Made by a program: the position numbers and the translations under genes. The notes under the pieces were generated by a model. The model saw only the letters and a list, made by a program, of their open reading frames with translations. It made no database searches and had not been told where the DNA came from. From JBEKUY01 sp049514555 (GTDB lineage: Bacteria > Acidobacteriota > Terriglobia > Acidiferrales > UBA7541), in contig JBEKUY010000006.1 in assembly GCA_049514555.1 (NCBI GenBank), forward strand, positions 62,001 to 126,000: DNA of 64,000 nucleotides, read 5' to 3'. The stretch's first letter is position 1. Each line of letters begins with the position of its first letter. Positions 1-8,783 of the stretch are shown here, one piece after another.

Positions 1-296
1 AGCTCATCAGCAAGAAGCTAGCGGACACTATACGCACCCGACAGCGCGCTGTCACCGTCCCATACTGTAGACATTCCGGGCAGCAGTCGCTTGCTTATAA
101 ACACAGCATTCTTAAGAAGGGAAGGACTTGCCCCTACAGCGTCGCGACTCGGGAGCCGCTCGCCACGGTCTGGCGTTTGCAGGGCGTCCCGTTGTTGTTT
201 TCTCGCCAAGAGGATACGTCCAGTTGGCGCGCCGTGTGAGGGAGCACCCCCACAGCAATCCTGCTCGTGTGCAGTCGGAACCTGCATCAGGGGGCG
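1..296. other. No gene seen
   Basis: I find no recognisable gene, RNA or repeat on either strand. Short open frames exist but show no family motifs. The stretch lies downstream of the minus-strand feo operon and could hold its 3' untranslated end. Confidence 0.5.
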
Positions 297-2285
297 TCAG
301 GGGACGTGCGCGGCGAGGAGCAGGAAGCGGGTGGCCACACCCAAGGCCGTGGCGAGCGCGAGAGAATAGGCCGCGGCGAGCCAGGTGAGCCTTTGACCGA
401 TCTCCTTGGTCATGGCGACGAGCGTGGCCAGGCACGGAATGTAAAAGGTGATGAAGACCGTAAAGGTAAGGATCTGCGCGGCCGACATCGCCGCATGGAT
501 GTTCGTGGTGCCCAGCGCCTGCACCAGCATCACCATGGACAGCTCTTTGCGCAGCACGCCGAAGATCAGGGTGACACCCACGCTCGATGGCAAGCCGAGC
601 AATCTCGTCAGCGGCGAAAGACCGGCGTTGACGTAACGGTCCCACTGCCAGAATTCGGCCAGGCCGAGCACCACGCTGCCCCCGACCAGGAGCGGCCAGC
701 TCACCACGACAAACTCCCGCAGCCGCAGCCAGACTTTCCGCGCCGTCATGCGCAGGGAAGGCCACTGGTAGCGCGGCACTTCCAGGATCATCCCGGCGCT
801 CACCTCCGGCCAAAGACGCGTGAGCAGCCAGCCCGAAAAGAAAACTACGAGCGCATTGAAAGCGAAGATCGCGAGCGCCCATCGCGGACCCAGATAGAAA
901 GCGGCGAGAGCGAAAATCACCGTGGAACGCGCCGAGCAGGGAACCAGCGTCGCCAAAACGCTGGCCAGGAAGCGGTCGCGCTGCGAGGGAAGGACGCGCG
1001 TGGCGAGACACGCCGGGACGCTGCATCCGTATCCCAGCATGATCGGCACGACCGAAGTGCCGTGTAAGCCGATGCGGTGCAGCAGGCCATCCAGCAAGTA
1101 CGCGACCCGAGGCAGATAGCCAACGTCTTCAAGCAAGGCCAGGCCGAAGAGGAAGGGCAACAGATAGGGCAATACGATGGCCGCGCCGCCAGCAAACCCT
1201 TGCCATAGGCTGGTTACCACCGCGAAGGCGATCGTTTCGTGGGCCAGCCTGGCGGAAATCGGCAGGAAAGCGGCCTGCAGAGCGCCCAGCAGCCCCCTTT
1301 CGATCCATCCGCCCAGTGCAAACACTCCCCAGAAGAAAACGGCGAGCACTGCCAGAAGACAAACGTAACCGAGTATCGGATGAGTCAGCAGGTTGTCCAC
1401 GGCCACTCGAAGATCGGGGCGCGGATGTCCCACTGCGGTGCACTGCTCGCAAAGATCCATTGCGCGGTCGTGCCGCTCCGACATGATCACGGAATCCGCC
1501 GGGCGTCCGTGGGACCGTGCAAGTTCCTCGCGGAGGCGATGCGCCGCCTCATGCGTCTCACGTTTCACCTGTGGAAGCAGATCCTCGTCTCCCTCCAGGA
1601 GTTTCACCGCGAGGAACCGGGGCGGCAACGCTGTGGGAAGGCTTCCGCGGGCAAGCCGGCGCTCGAGACGTTCAACGATGCTCTCGACGTCGCGATGCCA
1701 GTGCAAAGTCTCGGTGGGTTCAGGCTCTCTGCCGCGCTCGCGGACCACTTGGAGGAAGAGTTCCTGAACGCCCACGCCGCGGGAAGCCACGGTCTCCAGG
1801 ACAGGGAGCCGGAGCAATTCAGAGAGTTTCGCCGAGGAGACGCTCATGCCCTTGCGCCGCGCCTCATCGATCATATTCAGGCAAACCACGATCGGGATTC
1901 CCAGCTCCCGGAGTTCCAAGGTCAATTCCAGGCTGCGGCTCAGGAGCGACGCATCCAGCACGTTGACGATCACGTCGATGTTGCGGCTGAGAAGGTATTG
2001 CTTGGCCGCGGTATCCGCGGGGCTGGACGCGGTCAGGGAATAGATTCCCGGCACGTCGATCAATTCCAACTGAGTTCCGTTCACGCGCACACGGCTCCAA
2101 GTCAGACGAACGGTGGTGCCGGAGAAGTTTCCCGTGGCAGAGCGATAACCGGCGACGGAGTTGAAAAGCGTGCTCTTACCGCAATTCGGCTGGCCAATCA
2201 GAGCGACTCGCAAGGGCGTGCCATCTTCGCAACGCTGGGGGCACGCCGCGCAGGAACTCCCCGGAATCGCGTCAAACAAGCTCAC
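297..2285 (-). CDS. feoB: Ferrous iron transport protein B (FeoB)
   Basis: This 662-aa protein is an inner-membrane Fe(II) importer with an N-terminal G domain and a C-terminal permease. Visible G motifs are GQPNCGKST (G1, residues 31-39), DVPG (G3) and NMID (G4). From about residue 300 hydrophobic segments and two Gate-like stretches follow (for example FGLALLEDVGYLPR and SVVPIMLGYGCSVPA). The start is GTG, overlapping the feoA stop by 4 bases (GTGA), so translation is probably coupled. Ahead of G1 lies an unusual cysteine cluster, CAACPQRC (C12, C15, C19), which could bind metal. No feoC is visible. The family assignment is firm; a metal-sensing role for the cysteines is inference. Confidence 0.96.
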   Translation of the reverse strand: MSLFDAIPGSSCAACPQRCEDGTPLRVALIGQPNCGKSTLFNSVAGYRSATGNFSGTTVRLTWSRVRVNGTQLELIDVPGIYSLTASSPADTAAKQYLLSRNIDVIVNVLDASLLSRSLELTLELRELGIPIVVCLNMIDEARRKGMSVSSAKLSELLRLPVLETVASRGVGVQELFLQVVRERGREPEPTETLHWHRDVESIVERLERRLARGSLPTALPPRFLAVKLLEGDEDLLPQVKRETHEAAHRLREELARSHGRPADSVIMSERHDRAMDLCEQCTAVGHPRPDLRVAVDNLLTHPILGYVCLLAVLAVFFWGVFALGGWIERGLLGALQAAFLPISARLAHETIAFAVVTSLWQGFAGGAAIVLPYLLPFLFGLALLEDVGYLPRVAYLLDGLLHRIGLHGTSVVPIMLGYGCSVPACLATRVLPSQRDRFLASVLATLVPCSARSTVIFALAAFYLGPRWALAIFAFNALVVFFSGWLLTRLWPEVSAGMILEVPRYQWPSLRMTARKVWLRLREFVVVSWPLLVGGSVVLGLAEFWQWDRYVNAGLSPLTRLLGLPSSVGVTLIFGVLRKELSMVMLVQALGTTNIHAAMSAAQILTFTVFITFYIPCLATLVAMTKEIGQRLTWLAAAYSLALATALGVATRFLLLAAHVP

Positions 2286-2566
2286 GGCAGGATCCGCACG
2301 AGCACACGATGCGCCAGCCGGCGGCCGAGGGCCACCATACTCCCCTGGATCTCGACCAGAATCGGTCCACCGAGCGGCGCGCTGCGCTGCACCTGCAGGA
2401 TGGCGCCCGCGACGATGCCCAACTGCGCCAGCTTACGGACAGACTGATGGGCACAGGACAGGTGAACCACTTCCGCGCGGGTCGCGGTGGGCAAGGAGTC
2501 CAGAGGTATATGATTGCTGCCCGCTGGTGGGGGGGATGGTGAAGCGTCGGCGCCGCCCGTGGTCAC
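2282..2566 (-). CDS. feoA: Ferrous iron transport protein A (FeoA)
   Basis: FeoA is a small cytoplasmic SH3-like protein that supports FeoB. The 94-aa product has a low-complexity N-terminus rich in Ser and Pro, then a typical FeoA core: VVHLSCAHQSVRKLAQLGI, then GAILQVQRSAPLGGPILVEI and a final ALGRRLAHRVLV block. The start is GTG at 2564-2566; I see no better ATG, and the first 15 or so residues may not be part of the domain. It is the first gene of a two-gene operon and overlaps feoB by 4 bases. Expression would be expected to respond to iron, but I cannot identify a Fur box with confidence. Confidence 0.88.
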   Translation of the reverse strand: MTTGGADASPSPPPAGSNHIPLDSLPTATRAEVVHLSCAHQSVRKLAQLGIVAGAILQVQRSAPLGGPILVEIQGSMVALGRRLAHRVLVRILP

Positions 2567-2845
2567 TGTGTCGCCTCAGAGAGTCTGCAACAAGATTGCA
2601 TGTGATTCTACAGCGGATTCGGCGTGTGAGGCTACCTAAGTCTCATGCGATGTGTGGTTACGGGTCTTCCCTGCGGCGCAGGCCTCCAACCCGGTTCAGT
2701 CTGGAGGCAAAAGAGTTGCATCTTCGCGCGCGCTCGTACATCAATCTCACGATGCTTGGCCGGAATCCGGGGATTGCTCTCCAGCAAATGTTTGTGGAGA
2801 ATGGTCGGCGACAGTTGGTACGTTCGAGAAAAGCTGGGGGGAACA

Positions 2846-3943
2846 ATGAATCGGCAAAGAGCACTGCTGGGCACGATTCTGGCGTTCACTCTGATGCTGG
2901 TCATGACGCCGGGCTCATCGGCCCAAGGCCCGCCGCAGGAGGGAGCCTGGCAATTTGCCGTTTCAGGCGACTCGCGCGACTGCGGCGACGTGGTCATGCC
3001 GGGCATCGCGGCGCAGGTGCTGGAGAAGCACGCGGCGTTCTACTGGCACCTCGGCGACTTCCGCAGGATCTACGATTTCGATGAGGACATGCAGCACCAA
3101 GCCGAGCATCGGGCGAGGCCGCTGACGATCATTGATTATGAGAATGCCGCCTGGGATGATTTTCTACAAAACCAGATCGCGCCTTTCGGCGCGCTGCCGA
3201 TCTTTCTGGGCATCAGCAACCACGAAACCATCCCGCCGAAGACGCGCGCCGAATTCATCATGCAGTTCGCCGACTGGCTCGATGCGCCGCTCCTCCGAGC
3301 GCAGCGGCTCTCCGATGACCCGCGCGATCATCGCCTGAGAGCCTATTACCACTAGATCAAGCGCGGGGTGGACTTCATCTACCTGGATAATGCAACGTTC
3401 GATCAATTCGACGGGGCGCAGGTGGAGTGGTTTGAGGGTGTCCTCGCTCGTGACAAGGCTGATCCCGCCGTGCGGGCCATAGTCGTCGGGATGCACCGGG
3501 CGCTACCCGAGAGCATCTCCGCCGGGCACAGCATGAACGAATCGGCCGCCGGGATCGAAAGCGGCCGGCGCGTTTACCGGGATTTGCTCAAGGCGCAGAA
3601 CGAGGGGCGCAAACGCGTTTACGTCCTCGCGAGCCATTCCCATTTCTTTATGGAGGGGATCTATAACACGGATTACTGGCGCGCCAATGGCGGTGTTCTG
3701 CCAGGATGGATCGTCGGGACCGCCGGCGCGGTGCGTTACGCTCTTCCGCCGGGATCGGGCGACGCCAAGGCTGCGCAGACAAACGTCTATGGATTCTTGC
3801 TGGCCACGGTGCGGGCCGATGGCGAGATTTATTTTGATTTTCAGCGGCTGAACGAGAACGACATTCCCGCGGCGATCGCCGGCCGCTACTCGCGCGAGTT
3901 TGTTCACCGGTACTTCGCAGAGAACAGCGCCGGGCTGGAGTGA
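2846..3943 (+). pseudogene. Secreted calcineurin-like phosphoesterase interrupted by an in-frame TAG
   Basis: The reading frame starts at ATG 2846 with a GGGGG-rich ribosome site and a signal peptide (MNRQRALLGTILAFTLMLVM, cleaved near SSAQG). Metallophosphoesterase-like motifs follow: AVSGDSRDCGD, FYWHLGDF and GISNHE. At 3353-3355 a TAG stops the frame after RAYYH. The same frame continues without any shift as IKRGVDFIYLDNATFDQ and runs to 3943, with GMHRALPES and ASHSHFFMEGIYNTDYW supplying the later metal-binding histidines. One base change (TGG to TAG) would explain it. Alternatives are a sequencing error or stop-codon readthrough. Both halves are needed for the active site, so the gene is probably inactive unless the stop is read through. 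Confidence 0.82.
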
Positions 3944-4001
3944 GCCCCTGCCGAGTTTTTACTTCGCAACGCGCGTGTGCTTGCGCTATGGTTACGCTGC
4001 T

Positions 4002-5807
4002 ATGATTACGAAACCCTTTCTGATTCTGTTCTTCCTGTTTGCGAGTGTGGCTTCGGCCGCGCCAGCGCCTGCTCCCTCGAACCTCATTGCCAACGTTTCT
4101 GGCCGTGCCACGGTCAGCCTGAGCGGCGTCTGGCGCGTGATTGTCGATCCTTACGAAAACGGCCTCTCGGCCCACTTCTACGAAAATGCCAAGCCCAGGG
4201 ACAAATCGGCGCTGGTCGAATACGACTTCGACACGTCTGGCACCCTGCTCGTTCCGGGCGATTGGAACTCGCAGCGCGAGTCTCTCTACTATTACGAAGG
4301 CCCGATCTGGTACAAGAAGTCGTTCACATACCGGAAGCAGCCCCACAAGCGCGTCTTCATTTATTTCGGCGCCGCCAACTATCTGGCGCGGGTTTACCTC
4401 AATGGAAAAAGGATCGGCGAGCACGAGGGTGGGTTCACGCCATTCAATTTTGAAGTGACCGATCAAATCGTCGACGACGACAACTTCCTCATCGTCGAGG
4501 TCTCAAACGCTCGCCATCCTGACGCAATCCCCGCTATGAGCACTGACTGGTGGAATTATGGCGGACTCACGCGCGACGTTACGCTCGTCGAGATGCCGGA
4601 AACGTTTATTCAGGACTATTTCGTGCAGCTTGCCAAAGGCTCGGCGAACGAAATCGCCGGCTGGGTCAAGCTCAACGGCGTCGACACCGGCGCTTCCGCG
4701 TCGCAGCAGGTCACTCTCGCAATTCCTGAAGCCGGGATCAAACAGACCGTTCAGACGGACGGCAACGGTACCGCGACGTTCCGCTTCTCCGCGAGGCTCA
4801 AGCTCTGGTCACCGGACGAGCCGACGCTCTACCGCGTGGTGCTCTCCGCCGCGAGCGATACGATCAGCGACGAAATCGGCTTCCGCACCATCGAAACTCG
4901 CGGCACGCAGATTCTCCTGAACGGCAAGCCCATCTTTCTCCGCGGGATTTCGATGCACGACGAGGCGCCATTCACCGGTGGCCGCGCTTTCTCGGAAGAT
5001 CAGGACCGCGTCCTGCTTGGCTGGGCGCGCGAGCTGGGCTGCAACTTTGTGCGCTTGGCGCACTATCCGCACAACGAGGCCACGGTCCGGCTCGCCGACC
5101 GGATGGGGTTTCTCGTTTGGGCGGAGATTCCGGTCTATTGGGACATCGCCTGGGACAATCCGAAGACGCTCGAAGCCGCCGAGGAGCAGATGCGCGACAT
5201 GGTCGCGCGCGATCACAACCGCGCCGCGGTGATTCTCTGGTCGCTATCAAATGAGACTCCGCTCACCGCCCTCCGCCTCGAATTCCTCAAGAGTTTTGCC
5301 GCGTACACGCGGCAGCTCGATCCCACGCGCCTGCTCACCTCGGCCATGAACCGCACCGCGAGGCAGGGACCAAACACCATCCTGATCAACGACCCTCTCG
5401 GGGAATACGTGGACGTGCTCGGCCTGAATGAATACATCGGCTGGTACCAAGAGCGCCCGGAAGATGCCGATCGCACGCGGTGGAAGACGGCGTTTGAGAA
5501 ACCGGTACTCGTGAGCGAATTCGGCGGCAGCGCCCGGTTCGGCCTCCACGGCGATGCCCAGACACGTTGGAGCGAGGAGTATCAGGCCAATCTCTACGAG
5601 CACCAGATCAAGATGTTGCGCGAGATGCCGTTCCTGGCCGGCATGTCGCCCTGGATCCTGATGGATTTTCATTCGCCGCGGCGCTACCTCACCGGCATTC
5701 AGGATGACCGCAACCGCAAAGGTCTCGTCTCGGACCAAGGCCAAAAGAAGCAGGCCTTCTTCGTTTTGCAGCGTTTCTATCGCGAACTCGCTGCCGGTCC
5801 GAAGTAG
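4002..5807 (+). CDS. Exported GH2 family glycosidase (beta-glucuronidase/beta-galactosidase type)
   Basis: This 601-aa exported enzyme hydrolyses beta-linked glycosides. The chosen ATG at 4002 gives a clean signal peptide (MITKPFLILFFLFASVASA). The domain order is typical of GH2: jelly-roll sugar-binding domain (residues about 40-210), immunoglobulin-like middle domain (about 215-310), and a TIM barrel starting at NGKPIFLRGISMHDEAP. The acid/base is Glu418 in WSLSNETPL and the likely nucleophile is Glu506 in VLVSEFGG. Sequence style is closest to beta-glucuronidases, but the substrate cannot be fixed by eye. It lies 121 bp upstream of a GH3 gene on the same strand, suggesting joint use on plant or microbial polysaccharide. 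Confidence 0.9.
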   Translation: MITKPFLILFFLFASVASAAPAPAPSNLIANVSGRATVSLSGVWRVIVDPYENGLSAHFYENAKPRDKSALVEYDFDTSGTLLVPGDWNSQRESLYYYEGPIWYKKSFTYRKQPHKRVFIYFGAANYLARVYLNGKRIGEHEGGFTPFNFEVTDQIVDDDNFLIVEVSNARHPDAIPAMSTDWWNYGGLTRDVTLVEMPETFIQDYFVQLAKGSANEIAGWVKLNGVDTGASASQQVTLAIPEAGIKQTVQTDGNGTATFRFSARLKLWSPDEPTLYRVVLSAASDTISDEIGFRTIETRGTQILLNGKPIFLRGISMHDEAPFTGGRAFSEDQDRVLLGWARELGCNFVRLAHYPHNEATVRLADRMGFLVWAEIPVYWDIAWDNPKTLEAAEEQMRDMVARDHNRAAVILWSLSNETPLTALRLEFLKSFAAYTRQLDPTRLLTSAMNRTARQGPNTILINDPLGEYVDVLGLNEYIGWYQERPEDADRTRWKTAFEKPVLVSEFGGSARFGLHGDAQTRWSEEYQANLYEHQIKMLREMPFLAGMSPWILMDFHSPRRYLTGIQDDRNRKGLVSDQGQKKQAFFVLQRFYRELAAGPK

Positions 5808-5892
5808 GCGCGGCGCTGGGGATTCGTTACACTGCATTCTCTCCGTGCGCGGTTCTGCCTAGATGGTGTTTCTGGGCGGGCCGCTGTGCTAT

Positions 5893-5919
5893 ACAAATGT
5901 GGTCACAAATGTGTACACA
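5893..5919. promoter_or_regulatory. Tandem repeat plus 10-bp palindrome upstream of the GH3 gene
   Basis: ACAAATGTG occurs twice with a 12-bp period (5893-5901 and 5905-5913), and TGTGTACACA at 5910-5919 is a perfect palindrome. The site ends 9 bp before the GH3 start codon, so a bound repressor could block expression. This placement is suggestive only; the regulator is unknown. Confidence 0.35.
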
Positions 5920-5928
5920 GGAGCATCT

Positions 5929-8241
5929 ATGCGCGTCTTTGCGTCTGTCGTGCTTGGCCTGAGTCTTGCCGCTTGCGCCGCCGCTCAGGAGACCGTCCCT
6001 GACTACAAAAATCCTCGCGTGCCGATCGAGCAGCGCGTGCAGGACTTGCTCAAGCGGATGACGCTCGAGGAGAAGGTCGAGCAGATCGCCGGCGGCGGCC
6101 GCCGGTCGCTCTTTTCGCCGGAGGGGCAGCAATCCCCAGAGCTTCGCCGGCTGGGAGAGGTGGCTCGACGGCTCTTCTTCTACGAGGCGAGGCCAAATCC
6201 GCGCGAGGCTGCGGAGCTGCGAAACCAATTGCAGCGGTACCAAATGGAATCGTCGCGGCTGGGCATTCCCTCTCTCTTCATGGGTGAAGCCCTGCACGGG
6301 TTCATGGCCAATGGCAGCACGAGTTTCCCGCAGGTTTTGGGGCTCGCCAGCACCTGGGACCCTGATCTTGTGCGGCAAGTCTTCACCGCGGCAGGCGATG
6401 AGATGGCTTCCGGGGGCGTGCGCCAAGCGTTCACTCCGGTCCTCGACCTCGGCCGCGATCCTCGCTGGGGCCGGACGGAAGAGACTTACGGCGAAGATCC
6501 TTATCTGGTCTCGCGCATGGGGGTAGCCGCGGTGCAGGGACTGCAAGGTACTTCGTTTCTGATTGACCAGCATCACGTCGTCGCCACTCCCAAGCACTTC
6601 GCGGCGCACGGCCAGCCCGAAGGCGGCCGGAACACCGCTCCGGCGAACTACTCCGAGCGCATCCTGCGCGAGGAATTCTTCCGGCCGTTCCAGGCGGCCA
6701 TTGAAGAAGGCCACGCGGGTAGCGTGATGGCGTCGTACAACGAGATCAACGGCGTGCCGTCGCACATCAACCGCTGGCTCCTCGACGACGTGCTGCGCAA
6801 GGAGTGGGGCTTCAACGGCTATGTGACTTCCGACGGTGGAGGCCTGCAGATGCTCGTCGAGATCCATGGAGTCGCGGCCGACTTCGCAGAAGCTGCGCGG
6901 AAGGCGCTCGATGCAGGCGTGGACTTCGATCTGTCCGATGGCTCGGTGTACCGCACGCTCGCCGAACAGGTGAAGCAAGGGAAAGTGCCCGAGGGCGAGC
7001 TGGATCGCGCGGTGGCGCGAATCCTGACGACAAAGTTTCGGCTCGGCCTGTTCGAGCATCCCTATGCCGACCCGGATACCGCCGCGCGCGTCATTAACAG
7101 CCCCGAGCATCAGAAGCTTGCGCTCAAGGCCGCGCAAGAAGCGATCGTGCTGCTCAAGAACCGCGGGAATTTGCTGCCGTTTGATCTGAAGAAGATCAAG
7201 ACGATCGCGGTAATCGGTCCCAACGCGGCGGATGTTCATCTTGGCGGTTACAGCCACGAGCCTTTACACCAGGTGAGCATCCTTGAAGGCATACGAAATC
7301 GGGCCGGCGCAGGAGTGAACGTTCTCTTTGCCGAAGGATGCAAGATTACGGACAACCGGGAAGGCTGGTCGGAATGGAACGAGAGTAACGTCAAGCTGGC
7401 CGACCTCGTTACACAACGGGAGAGCATCCGCATGGCTGCGGAAACGGCGCGGCGGGCCGACGTGGCCGTCGTTGTGGTCGGCGAGAACGAGGGCACGAAC
7501 CGGGAGGCCTGGGCCGAAGAGCATACCGGCGACCGCGATTCGCTGGATCTGCTCGGACTGCAAGACGAGTTGGTGCAGGCCGTGCTTGAAACCGGCACGC
7601 CGACCGTGGTCCTTCTGATCAACGGCCGCCCGCTCTCGATCACTTCCATTGCCGAGCATGCGCCGGCGATCCTGGAGGGCTGGTACCTCGGACAGGAAGG
7701 GGGCACGGCCGCGGCCAACGTGATCTTCGGTGACGTGAATCCCGGCGGCAAGCTTCCCATCACATTCCCGCGATCGGTGGGACAGCTTCCCGGCTATTAC
7801 GATCACAAGCCTTCGCGGAACCGCAGCTACGCCTTTGTGAACAACACGCCGCTGTTTCCTTTCGGCTTTGGGCTCAGCTACACGTCGTTCCGGTTTGGCA
7901 ACCTGCGACTCGAGCCTTCGGCCATCTCCGTGGGAGGCGCGACGAAGGTTTTGGTCGACGTTACCAACAGTGGAGACCGCGAGGGCGACGAAGTAGCCCA
8001 ACTTTACATTCACCAGCGCGTGGCTTCGGTCACTCAACCGGTGATGCAGTTGAAAGGGTTCCGCCGCGTGCATCTGAAACCCGGAGAAACCACGACGGTT
8101 GATTTCGTGCTGACCGCGGACGCGTTGTCGATACTCGACATCAATATGCAAAGGGTCACCGAGCCCGGGCTCTTCGACATCATGGTCGGGCCGAGTTCGG
8201 CAGATACGGCGAGCGCGACACTCGAAGTCGTGAAGAAATAG
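5929..8241 (+). CDS. Exported GH3 family beta-glycosidase
   Basis: This 770-aa exported glycosidase probably acts on beta-glucosides or beta-xylosides. The start at 5929 follows an AGGAG-like site and gives a signal peptide (MRVFASVVLGLSLAACAAAQ). The order is a GH3 N-terminal barrel with MTLEEKVEQI, GEALHG, DLGRDPRWGRTEETYGEDP and KHFAAHGQPEGGRN; the nucleophile Asp302 in YVTSDGGG; a GH3 C-terminal sandwich (about residues 395-620); and a fibronectin III-like tail (about 670-765). Its length and domain set are those of full-size bacterial GH3 enzymes. The direct-repeat site just upstream hints at its own regulation. Confidence 0.95.
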   Translation: MRVFASVVLGLSLAACAAAQETVPDYKNPRVPIEQRVQDLLKRMTLEEKVEQIAGGGRRSLFSPEGQQSPELRRLGEVARRLFFYEARPNPREAAELRNQLQRYQMESSRLGIPSLFMGEALHGFMANGSTSFPQVLGLASTWDPDLVRQVFTAAGDEMASGGVRQAFTPVLDLGRDPRWGRTEETYGEDPYLVSRMGVAAVQGLQGTSFLIDQHHVVATPKHFAAHGQPEGGRNTAPANYSERILREEFFRPFQAAIEEGHAGSVMASYNEINGVPSHINRWLLDDVLRKEWGFNGYVTSDGGGLQMLVEIHGVAADFAEAARKALDAGVDFDLSDGSVYRTLAEQVKQGKVPEGELDRAVARILTTKFRLGLFEHPYADPDTAARVINSPEHQKLALKAAQEAIVLLKNRGNLLPFDLKKIKTIAVIGPNAADVHLGGYSHEPLHQVSILEGIRNRAGAGVNVLFAEGCKITDNREGWSEWNESNVKLADLVTQRESIRMAAETARRADVAVVVVGENEGTNREAWAEEHTGDRDSLDLLGLQDELVQAVLETGTPTVVLLINGRPLSITSIAEHAPAILEGWYLGQEGGTAAANVIFGDVNPGGKLPITFPRSVGQLPGYYDHKPSRNRSYAFVNNTPLFPFGFGLSYTSFRFGNLRLEPSAISVGGATKVLVDVTNSGDREGDEVAQLYIHQRVASVTQPVMQLKGFRRVHLKPGETTTVDFVLTADALSILDINMQRVTEPGLFDIMVGPSSADTASATLEVVKK

Positions 8242-8289
8242 CTGCGCCCCTATGCCACAGAAATGCCGCGGGAGGAGAAGGAGAACTCA

Positions 8290-8739
8290 ATGAGCGGAGA
8301 TTTCATTCAAGAAAACGAGGCATCGCGCCGGGAGCTTAGAGAACTCGTCGAGCGTCTGCAAGACACGGATTTCGATCGCGAAGCGGGTAACGGCTGGACG
8401 GTTTCCACCCTGCTCTGCCACGTCGCATTTTGGGATGCACTCGTCTTGCACCGGCTGACGCAATGGCAGCGCTCCGGTTTTGAGGCCGTTCGCCTGACTC
8501 TCCTGGCAATCGACTCCGTGAACGAGGCGGGCAAGACGATCTTCCGGGCGGTGCCCGGCCGCCGAGCGGCGCAACTGGCGCTCGCCAGCGCAGAAGCTGT
8601 TGACGGAGAGGCGGCAAAACTGAGCAGCGAACTGGTTGAGCAGGTAGTTTCCGCCGGCCTGGAACGTGCCTTGCAGCGCTCTCTCCACCGCCTCGAGCAC
8701 TTGCGCAAGATAAAGGATGCGCTCCAGCGGGGCGCTTAG
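8290..8739 (+). CDS. DinB / maleylpyruvate-isomerase-type four-helix protein
   Basis: This is a 149-aa soluble protein with the start of a DinB-like fold: ENEASRRELRELVERLQDTDF, then GNGWTVSTLLCHVAFWDALVLHRL. The TVSTLLCHVAFWD stretch is the hallmark first metal-binding helix (His) of the DinB/maleylpyruvate isomerase N-terminal superfamily. The rest is helical (SLHRLEHLRKIKDALQ at the end places a second His). ATG 8290 is preferred over 8263 because GAGGAGAAGGAG sits just before it. These proteins use a bound metal and often a low-molecular-weight thiol. The substrate here is unknown, and the gene stands alone between the GH3 and a convergent reductase. Confidence 0.7.
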   Translation: MSGDFIQENEASRRELRELVERLQDTDFDREAGNGWTVSTLLCHVAFWDALVLHRLTQWQRSGFEAVRLTLLAIDSVNEAGKTIFRAVPGRRAAQLALASAEAVDGEAAKLSSELVEQVVSAGLERALQRSLHRLEHLRKIKDALQRGA

Positions 8740-8783
8740 CTCTCGGCGCTCTAGAAACGCTGGCGGGAGGAGGGTTCGGCTCC

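Noticed and set aside
267..1067. Long plus-strand open frame over feoB
   Set aside because: It is the antisense shadow of feoB: biased composition (many His, Arg, Gly) and no motifs, while the minus strand holds clear FeoB motifs.
3353..3355. TAG as a possible pyrrolysine or other recoding site
   Set aside because: No recoding signal is visible and the family does not use it; a TGG-to-TAG change is simpler.
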